A stretch of 16,589 bases of DNA from Myxococcales bacterium UBA1660 (GTDB taxonomy: Bacteria; Myxococcota_A; Polyangia; Polyangiales; Houyiibacteriaceae), in contig DCLA01000103.1 in assembly GCA_002320815.1 (NCBI GenBank), forward strand, positions 5,809-22,397, in the 5' to 3' direction. The notes beneath the pieces are model-generated. The model was not told the origin of the DNA, made no database searches, and was given only the letters and a program-made list of their open reading frames with translations. The first letter of the stretch is position 1, and each line of letters starts with the position of its first letter. A program made the position numbers and the translations under genes. Positions 8,843 to 14,304 of this stretch are shown here, piece by piece.

Positions 8843-9349
8843 ATGGACATGGCACGAGCCCGCAAAGCATCGAAGTCGAGCAGTAAGGCCGGTGGCAAGA
8901 AGGCCGCCACGGGGCGTGGAAGCAAGGAAGCGATCGAGAAGCGTCGCGTTGCCCGCCACCTCAACACCCTCCTCGCCGGCAAGACTTCTCGCCCGAAGCT
9001 CGACGGCCGGACCGAGAAGCGTCGCCAGCGGCTCCTGAAGGAGCTCAAAGACGGCAAGCGTGGAAAGGCCATCAAGCCCATCGAGGTGGTTCAGCACGTC
9101 GATGAGCTCCTCAAGATGGGTGAGACGCTCGCCAGCCTCCGCCGCGCGGGCGTGAAGTCGCGCCGCACCGCCCTCAACGACGAGGTCGCCGAGACCGTGG
9201 CGAACGCCCAGAAGATCTACGGCTTCGAGCGGGACGCCTGGCGCATGCTCGGCCTGGACGTCGACGAGTCCGGCAAGGTCAGCGAGAAGAAGCGCCCGGG
9301 CCGCAAGCCCGCCGCCAAGAAGAAGACCACCCGCAAGAAGAAGGCCTGA
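8843..9349 (+). CDS. small, highly basic histone-H1-like DNA-binding protein
   Basis: From the ATG at 8843 the product is 168 aa with 28 Lys and 21 Arg, about 29% basic. The N-terminal 30 residues are Ala/Lys/Ser/Gly rich (ARARKASKSSSKAGGKKAAT). A central helical domain (about 30-135) has a mixed charge pattern. The C-terminus is a Lys-rich tail with an AT-hook-like RPGRKP core followed by AAKKKTTRKKKA. This layout, a basic head, a folded core and a Lys/Ala/Pro tail, is that of bacterial H1-like or nucleoid-associated proteins, so DNA compaction or RNA binding is the likely role (inference). I do not recognise the core domain. AAAGGA lies just before the ATG at 8843; the ATG at 8849 is also possible. 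The frame is open 17 codons further upstream but has no better start. Confidence 0.8.
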   Translation: MDMARARKASKSSSKAGGKKAATGRGSKEAIEKRRVARHLNTLLAGKTSRPKLDGRTEKRRQRLLKELKDGKRGKAIKPIEVVQHVDELLKMGETLASLRRAGVKSRRTALNDEVAETVANAQKIYGFERDAWRMLGLDVDESGKVSEKKRPGRKPAAKKKTTRKKKA

Positions 9350-9369
9350 AGGGCCCCCGGCTCGGGAGA

Positions 9370-9402
9370 CCGAGGCGCCGTCTGCACGACGAAGCGCCTC
9401 GG
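9370..9402 (+). terminator. stem-loop after the histone-like gene
   Basis: CCGAGGCGC at 9370-9378 pairs perfectly with GCGCCTCGG at 9394-9402 around a 15-base loop, 20 bases past the stop codon. No T-tract follows, and the tRNA -35 box begins four bases later, so it may insulate the two units. Confidence 0.5.
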
Positions 9403-9405
9403 CTC

Positions 9406-9438
9406 TTGACAGCCCCGGGTTTGGGTGGCACGTATCGC
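9406..9438 (+). promoter_or_regulatory. candidate tRNA-Cys promoter
   Basis: A consensus TTGACA is at 9406-9411. The -10 region (about 9429-9438, CACGTATCGC) is degenerate, and the hexamer cannot be fixed. Placement 15-25 bases before the mature tRNA fits a tRNA promoter. Confidence 0.55.
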
Positions 9439-9453
9439 AGCCCAACGGGGATT

Positions 9454-9525
9454 GGCGCCGTGGCCAAGTGGTAAGGCAGAGGTTTGCAAAACCTCCATTC
9501 ACCGGTTCGAATCCGGTCGGCGCCT
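9454..9525 (+). tRNA. tRNA-Cys (anticodon GCA)
   Basis: This is a 72-base cloverleaf read by eye. The acceptor GGCGCCG pairs with CGGCGCC over seven bases. The D-arm GCC/GGC encloses AAGTGGTAA. The anticodon stem GAGGT/ACCTC encloses TTGCAAA, giving anticodon GCA. The T-arm ACCGG/CCGGT encloses TTCGAAT. The discriminator base is T (U73), the known identity base of tRNA-Cys. CCA is not encoded: the next bases are CCG, so it must be added after transcription. Confidence 0.97.
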
Positions 9526-9530
9526 CCGGG

Positions 9531-9563
9531 AGCAGGTTGTGAAAGCAACCTGCTTTTTCTTTT
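9531..9563 (+). terminator. Rho-independent terminator of tRNA-Cys
   Basis: AGCAGGTTG (9531-9539) pairs perfectly with CAACCTGCT (9546-9554) around a TGAAAG loop and is followed directly by TTTTCTTTT. It starts five bases after the tRNA. It is directional: the opposite strand lacks a T-run after the stem, so it should not by itself stop the converging FAD gene. Confidence 0.93.
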
Positions 9564-9575
9564 CCGTCGGGCTGT

Positions 9576-10859
9576 TCAGCCCGCCGCGTCGGCGAGGTTG
9601 AAGGCGTCCGCGAGGGCCCGCGCCTCGACGATGTTGTCCTCGATGCTGCAGTAGGTCCACGAGCCGTAGCGGCCGATGGAGTGGACCCCCTGGCCGGCCA
9701 ACGCGGCCTTCTTCGCGGTCACGTCGGCCACCGATTCCCGAGTGATGTGGACGTACGCCGGGTCCAGAAGCACGTGGTGGCTCGACACCAACCGGTGATC
9801 GTCGACGAAGCCCACGGAGCGGAGGTCCTCGATGACCTGGGCCCGGGTGGCCTCGATCTCGTCCGCCGACGCCTCGAAGCCCGCCGACCGGCCGAGCTCG
9901 ACGTACATGCTCATCCGGTCGGTGCCGAAGATGTTGTCGTAGAAGCCGACCCGGTAGAAAGAGAGCTCGCGCTGTGGGAAGTACACCCAGTGGCAGCCTT
10001 CGGGTCCCTTGCGGTCGAACCCCAGGTTGAAGACCTGAACGACGTTCCACGAATAGATGGACTCGTCGAAGGGCACCCCGCAGAGCCGCAACAAGGTGGG
10101 CAGCGGCATCGACGAGACGAGGGACTGATAGCGGATCTCCCGGTGGGTCGTCCGCGCCACGCGGGCCTGGAGATCGATGGATACGACCCGCTCTTCCAGC
10201 GCGATACGCGCCGGGTCGATGTCCCGGGCCAGCGCGTGGACGTACTGGATCGCCCCCCGTTCGGGGTAGGTGAATGTCGCGTTGTAGCTACCGTTCTCCG
10301 GCCGCCGGAAATTGCGAATGACGTCGTCGACGTCGGCGTAGGGAAAGAAGCGCCCCATCGCGTCGACGTCCAGCCGCGAGAGATCGGTCGCGTAGAGCTT
10401 CTCGTTGTAGGGCACGAGGAACTTGTCGGCGATGGCGCGGCCGAACTTGGCGTAGAGCATGTCCTGGAACGAGCGGACCTGGTCCGGCGGATGACTCTCC
10501 GCGCGAAAATGCAGGTCGTAGAGGCACTCCAGGAGCTCGTCCTTGGGCAGTTGGTGGATGTTCCGCTGAAAGGGGAAGTCCACGAACGCGCCGCGGTACC
10601 AGATGCGGCTGTCCTTCTCGATGACCCGCACCTCCTGGTCGGCCATCCGGTCGACCAGGTAGGTCTCGATCTCGGGGTGCCGGAAGTGGAAGAAGTGCCC
10701 CGAGTAGTCCCAGACGAAACCGTCCTGCTCCACCGTTCGGCAGTAGCCGCCGATCTCGTGTTCGGCCTCGACCACCAGGACGTCGTCGTCCTGGAGCCAA
10801 TCCGTGAACGCCAGCCCGCTCACGCCCGCGCCGACCACGAGCCTCCGTACCTGCTCCAT
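9576..10859 (-). CDS. FAD-dependent oxidoreductase, amine-oxidase/UDP-galactopyranose-mutase-like fold
   Basis: The 427 aa protein begins with a Rossmann dinucleotide motif, VVGAGVSGL (G10, G12, G15), then the ribose-binding acid E31 and GGYCRT (37-42). DYSGHFFHF follows at 51-59, and the C-terminal FAD-closing segment SIGRYGSWTYCSIEDNIVEA lies around 394-413. The layout matches the COG1232 protoporphyrinogen-oxidase-like proteins and the related UDP-galactopyranose mutase group, many of which lie in surface-polysaccharide clusters. I cannot assign a substrate, and no heme genes are nearby. There is no signal peptide, so it is cytosolic. The ATG at 10859 has GGAGGAG four bases upstream and overlaps the TGA of the lipoprotein gene (TGATG), so translation is probably coupled. 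The frame is open 32 codons further, but that part lies inside the lipoprotein gene. Confidence 0.85.
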   Translation of the reverse strand: MEQVRRLVVGAGVSGLAFTDWLQDDDVLVVEAEHEIGGYCRTVEQDGFVWDYSGHFFHFRHPEIETYLVDRMADQEVRVIEKDSRIWYRGAFVDFPFQRNIHQLPKDELLECLYDLHFRAESHPPDQVRSFQDMLYAKFGRAIADKFLVPYNEKLYATDLSRLDVDAMGRFFPYADVDDVIRNFRRPENGSYNATFTYPERGAIQYVHALARDIDPARIALEERVVSIDLQARVARTTHREIRYQSLVSSMPLPTLLRLCGVPFDESIYSWNVVQVFNLGFDRKGPEGCHWVYFPQRELSFYRVGFYDNIFGTDRMSMYVELGRSAGFEASADEIEATRAQVIEDLRSVGFVDDHRLVSSHHVLLDPAYVHITRESVADVTAKKAALAGQGVHSIGRYGSWTYCSIEDNIVEARALADAFNLADAAG

Positions 10860-11647
10860 CAGACTCCTCCGTCCGGGCCCTCGGCCCCGGCGTCTTCCAT
10901 CCCCGCGTCGGCGCGCACGCACGCGCCGTCCACGCAGGCCCCTCGGGTGCAGCACTCGCCGCCGCAGCAGATGCGGCTGCCCTCACACGTCTCCTCGCAG
11001 ACCTCCGGACCGATGGTGCACGTGCCTTCGGCGCAGCTCTCGTCGATCTCGCAGCGGCGGTTGCACCGCCCGCAGTGGAAGCGGTCGTAGCGCAGGTCGT
11101 GGCACTCGACGGTCGCCGTGTCGGCGCAGCAGGTGCTCTCGATCGTGCCCGCGCAGCCCTCCCGGGACACTCCGCAGACGCAGGTCCCAGCCGCGCAGCG
11201 GTCCGCGACCTCGGGCTCGCAGACCGTCCCACAGGCGCCGCAGTCGTTCACGTCCTCGGTGAGGTTCGCGCAGTAGTTCTGCGTCCGATCGGCGCTCGGC
11301 GGGCAGCAGAGCGACGCGTCCGAGCCCTGGCATCCCTGGACGGCATCGCCGCAGACGCAGAACCCGAGGACACACTCGGTGCCGCGGCCCTCGTCGCAGC
11401 GCATGCCGCACAGACCGCAGTTGGCCTCGTCGCTCTGGGGGTCGACGCAGGTCGGCTCTCCGTCGACCACGCAGCAGCGTTCCCGGCCAGCGCAGCTGAG
11501 GTCGCAAGACGGTCCCAAGTCGCGCGGGGGCACGAAGGCGTCGACGCCCGCATCCTCCGGGCCGGCGTCGGGTTCCCCCGCCGCGCCATCGTCACCACAG
11601 GCCGTCAGAAAGAGGGCGGCCAGAGCCCACATCGGGACGAAACGCAT
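10859..11647 (-). CDS. Cys-rich repeat lipoprotein
   Basis: The 262 aa precursor has a lipoprotein signal peptide: basic start, hydrophobic core MWALAALFL and lipobox L14-T-A-C17. A low-complexity Asp/Ala/Gly/Pro linker follows (18-46), as is common for surface-exposed anchors. The rest is packed with cysteine, 39 in all including C17. Two units have identical Cys spacing: 77, 80, 84, 92, 97, 99, 106, 114, 115 and 136, 139, 143, 151, 156, 158, 165, 173, 174. A looser third unit starts at C192. Cys of this density in an exported protein suggests a disulfide-stapled repeat scaffold or adhesin-like surface protein; metal binding is an alternative. The start is the ATG at 11647 (the frame opens at a GTG five codons earlier, 11662); the ribosome binding site is weak. 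No enzymatic family is recognised, and any enzyme annotation transferred to it should be distrusted. Confidence 0.85.
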   Translation of the reverse strand: MRFVPMWALAALFLTACGDDGAAGEPDAGPEDAGVDAFVPPRDLGPSCDLSCAGRERCCVVDGEPTCVDPQSDEANCGLCGMRCDEGRGTECVLGFCVCGDAVQGCQGSDASLCCPPSADRTQNYCANLTEDVNDCGACGTVCEPEVADRCAAGTCVCGVSREGCAGTIESTCCADTATVECHDLRYDRFHCGRCNRRCEIDESCAEGTCTIGPEVCEETCEGSRICCGGECCTRGACVDGACVRADAGMEDAGAEGPDGGV

Positions 11648-11691
11648 GGGAATCTCTAGCACGGGCGCCCTCGCCGTTCAGGAGGGGCGCA

Positions 11692-12585
11692 TCAGCCCTT
11701 CGCCGGAGGGAAGCCGCGGGCTACGCGCCACTGGGCCCCTTCCCGGGCTCCGATGGCCACCAGGCGGTCCTGGTGGACCAGCGCGGCCAGGGCCGGCCCT
11801 TCCTCCAGCGCCTCGATCGTCTTCCCTTGGCCCAGCGCCAACGCCTGGGCCTCGTCGACCGCGACCGCGTCCATCACGCAGCCCGCGGCCTCCGTCAGGC
11901 CCATGAGCGAGTCCGGTCCGACGTCCTCGAGCGCGACGGCCCGGTCGACGTCGAACGCGCCGCTCGCCGTCCGCCGCAGCATCGACAGATGGCCGACGGT
12001 CCCCAGCGCGGCCGCGAGGTCGCGACCGAAGGAGCGGACGTAGAACCCCTTCGCCGCGCGCAGCTCGAGCTCGACCCGGTCCGGCGCCACTTCGAGGATC
12101 TGGACCGAGTGCAAGGTCACCTCGCGCTCCGGAGCCTCGAAGTCGTCGCCCCGGCGGGCCTTGGCGTGTAGCCGCTCGCCGTCCACCTTGATGGCGCTCA
12201 CCTTCGGTGCGCGCTGCAGATGGGGCCCGAGGAACCCGTCGGCGACCCGTTGCACCTCGGCCTGGTCCACCGCGAGCAGCGGACCCTCCCCCACGCGCTC
12301 GCCCTCGGCGTCCAACGAGTCGGTGGCCACGCCGATGCTCAACGTGGCCCGGTAGGCCTTGTCGGCGGCGGTCAGGTAGGGGACCAGCTTCGTGCCCTCC
12401 CCGACCGCGATCACCAGCACCCCGGTCGCCATCGGGTCGAGGGTCCCGGCGTGGCCCACCCGGCCCGTGTCCAGCGCGCGGCGGATCCGGCCGACCACGT
12501 CGTGACTGGTGGGACCCTGCGGCTTGTCGACGATGACGACGCCGCTGAGGTGGGCTCCCCGACCGCCCTTGCGCCGCCGGCCCAT
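11692..12585 (-). CDS. truB: tRNA pseudouridine(55) synthase
   Basis: The enzyme isomerises U55 in the T-loop of tRNAs to pseudouridine in the cytoplasm. At 297 aa it has the usual family length. The TruB start pattern GVVIVDKPQGPTSHDVVGRIR is at 15-35 and the catalytic motif HAGTLDPMATGVLVIAVGEGT follows, with nucleophile D50. The later KAYRATLSIGVATDSLDAEG segment and the C-terminal PUA-like part are as expected. The ATG at 12585 lies one base past the stop of the nrnA-like gene (TGACATG); the frame is open 16 codons further, inside that gene. It is the last clearly housekeeping member of the infB cluster. The rpsO and pnp genes that often follow truB are absent; a lipoprotein gene begins 44 bases downstream. 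Confidence 0.95.
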   Translation of the reverse strand: MGRRRKGGRGAHLSGVVIVDKPQGPTSHDVVGRIRRALDTGRVGHAGTLDPMATGVLVIAVGEGTKLVPYLTAADKAYRATLSIGVATDSLDAEGERVGEGPLLAVDQAEVQRVADGFLGPHLQRAPKVSAIKVDGERLHAKARRGDDFEAPEREVTLHSVQILEVAPDRVELELRAAKGFYVRSFGRDLAAALGTVGHLSMLRRTASGAFDVDRAVALEDVGPDSLMGLTEAAGCVMDAVAVDEAQALALGQGKTIEALEEGPALAALVHQDRLVAIGAREGAQWRVARGFPPAKG

Positions 12586-12586
12586 G

Positions 12587-13570
12587 TCAGTCGTCGCAGA
12601 GCGCGGCGCAGACCATCTCGCGAACGCGCTCACGGGTGGTGTCCGCGTCGTCGGTGAGCTGGGTACCCGCGGCGGTGCGGTGACCGCCGCCGCCCATCGC
12701 CTGAGCGATACGGCCCACGTCGGCCTCGCCGCGGGACCGGAAGCTCACCTTGGTCTCGAGGCCTTCGCCCTCGTCGGCCGGGAACTCCCAGATCAGCGCC
12801 GCGATCTCGACGCCGCGGAGCTTCCGGCCGTAGTCGACCATGCCCTCGACCATGTCGTCGTTGGCGCCAGCCTCCTCGAGCATCGCGCGGGTCACGGTCA
12901 GGAGCGCGAGGCGCCCTTCGCAGTCGAGCTCCAGGGTGTCCAGGATCGCGCTGAGCAGCGCGAGCCGCTCCGAGGGCCACTTCTCGAAGAGCTCGTAGGC
13001 CACCTGCCAGGGATCGGCTCCCTGCTCGAGGAGCTCGGCGCCCATCCGCAGGACCTTGGGCTTGGTGGTCGAGTAGCGGAAGCCGCCGGTGTCCGCGACG
13101 AGCGCGGCGTAGATCGGCGTCGCTGCCTCGGGCGGCACCGGACGCAGGCCGAACAGCTCGGCGAGGTCCATGACCATCTCGCCGGTCGCGCAGGCGCCGG
13201 TCTCGCGAAAGACGATGTCGCCGACGTCGTCGTGGTTCGCGTGGTGGTCGATGATCACCAAGGGGCCGCGGCGCTCTTCGTCGGGGAGCCCGCTGGGAAG
13301 CAACGAGTTCGCCGCAGTATCCATCACGAAGGTGGCGTCCCAGCTCAGGCCCTCCGGGAGGTCCTGCTCCACCTCGCCGTGATCGAGGAAGACCAGGTTC
13401 GCTGGCAGGGCATCGGGGACGTAGAGGTTCACGTCCTTGCCCAGCTCCTGGAGCAGGACCCGGAGCCCGAGCGCGGATCCGAGCGCGTCCGCGTCCGGTC
13501 GCCGATGGCAACAGACGAGGAATCGCTCTCCTCCGCGAACCAGCTCGGCGACGCGCTCCCGCACGTTCAC
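12587..13570 (-). CDS. nrnA: DHH/DHHA1 phosphoesterase, NrnA-type nanoRNase/pAp phosphatase
   Basis: The 327 aa protein hydrolyses very short RNAs (two to five bases) and, in characterised homologues, also 3'-phosphoadenosine 5'-phosphate. The metal ligands are all visible: H22, D26 and D28 in CHRRPDADALGS, D84 in VMDTAA, D108-H109-H110 in IIDHHANHDD and D160 in ADTGGFRY. The DHHA1 domain carries GGGGHRTAAG at 293-302. Its place between rbfA and truB is the standard one for this subfamily in many phyla. The GTG start at 13570 overlaps the rbfA stop by four bases (GTGA). The symbol is by family and context; specificity between nanoRNA, pAp and cyclic dinucleotide products is not shown. Confidence 0.93.
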   Translation of the reverse strand: MNVRERVAELVRGGERFLVCCHRRPDADALGSALGLRVLLQELGKDVNLYVPDALPANLVFLDHGEVEQDLPEGLSWDATFVMDTAANSLLPSGLPDEERRGPLVIIDHHANHDDVGDIVFRETGACATGEMVMDLAELFGLRPVPPEAATPIYAALVADTGGFRYSTTKPKVLRMGAELLEQGADPWQVAYELFEKWPSERLALLSAILDTLELDCEGRLALLTVTRAMLEEAGANDDMVEGMVDYGRKLRGVEIAALIWEFPADEGEGLETKVSFRSRGEADVGRIAQAMGGGGHRTAAGTQLTDDADTTRERVREMVCAALCDD

Positions 13571-13938
13571 GCCTCGTCCCCGTCGGCGATCTCGTCGAGG
13601 AGCCGTTCGATGCGGGCGCCGTGGTCGATGGAGTCGTCCCAGACGAAGCGGAACTCGGGCGTTCGCCTCAGCTCCAGGGTCTTGCCGATCTCCCGGCGGA
13701 GGAACCCGGCGGCGCGCTCGAGGCCGGCGACCAGGCGCTGCTTCCGTCGGTCGTCGGCGTCCTCGAGGGTGCGCACGTAGACCGTCGCGATCTGCAGGTC
13801 GCCGCTCACCGCGACGGCGCAGACCACCATCCCGCGGGTGGCGGGGTCCTTGAGCCGACCGCGCATGACGAGGTCCATCAGCTCGCGCCGGACCTCCTCA
13901 CCGACTCGGGCGGCGCGATCGTTGCGGGGGGCGTTCAC
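13567..13938 (-). CDS. rbfA: 30S ribosome-binding factor A
   Basis: This 123 aa KH-like fold protein assists late maturation of the 30S subunit and processing of the 16S rRNA 5' end. Family marks are RAARVGEEVRRELMDLV near the N-terminus, the central DLQIATVYVR strand and a C-terminal FLRREIGKTLELRRTPEFRFVWDDS segment followed by a short helix. The length is typical. The GTG at 13938 overlaps the ylxP-like stop by four bases, and its own stop overlaps the nrnA start by four bases, so it is tightly coupled on both sides. Confidence 0.95.
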   Translation of the reverse strand: MNAPRNDRAARVGEEVRRELMDLVMRGRLKDPATRGMVVCAVAVSGDLQIATVYVRTLEDADDRRKQRLVAGLERAAGFLRREIGKTLELRRTPEFRFVWDDSIDHGARIERLLDEIADGDEA

Positions 13939-14285
13939 GGGGTCTCCTCGAAGCTCGACCAGTCACCGGTCACGTCGGCGGCGCGCGGTCGCGCGTCGTT
14001 GAGGTGCACCAGCTCGGTGCCCTGGTGGATCACACGGCCCAGACCGAGCCCCGCCGCGAAGGCGAGCACCCGGTCCATGACCTCGTTCGTGTGGGCCCCC
14101 TCGCCGCTCACGTGAGCGAAGGCGAGCAGGGCGCGCTGATGGACGTCCTGGAGGCCGACCTCGGACGCGGAGACGTCGAACCGATTGCGCACCCGATCGA
14201 GGATACGCGAAAGGACCGCTCGTTTCTCCTTCAACGAGCGGATCCCTTCCAGCTCGAGCTCCATGCGGCCTACGCCGACGACCAT
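13935..14285 (-). CDS. ylxP: DUF503 / YlxP family protein
   Basis: The protein is 116 aa with the family start MVVGVGRMELELEGIRSLKEKR, then RILDRVRNRFDVSASEVGLQD and HQRALLAFAHVSGE. The family is small, cytosolic and almost always next to infB and rbfA; a role in ribosome assembly is suspected, but the biochemistry is unsettled. The ATG at 14285 has GAGGT three bases before it and lies 19 bases past the infB stop. Family and context agree, so the call is firm even though the function is not. Confidence 0.92.
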   Translation of the reverse strand: MVVGVGRMELELEGIRSLKEKRAVLSRILDRVRNRFDVSASEVGLQDVHQRALLAFAHVSGEGAHTNEVMDRVLAFAAGLGLGRVIHQGTELVHLNDARPRAADVTGDWSSFEETP

Positions 14286-14304
14286 GGGACCTCGCGGGCG
14301 ACGC

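Noticed and set aside
9681..11090. A 469-codon plus-strand open frame opposite the FAD and lipoprotein genes
   Set aside because: Shadow of two genes with clear motifs, lipobox and ribosome binding sites.
9454..11647. Functional link between tRNA-Cys and the 39-Cys lipoprotein gene
   Set aside because: They are on opposite strands with separate signals; proximity alone is not evidence, and a tRNA gene next to a Cys-rich protein can be chance.
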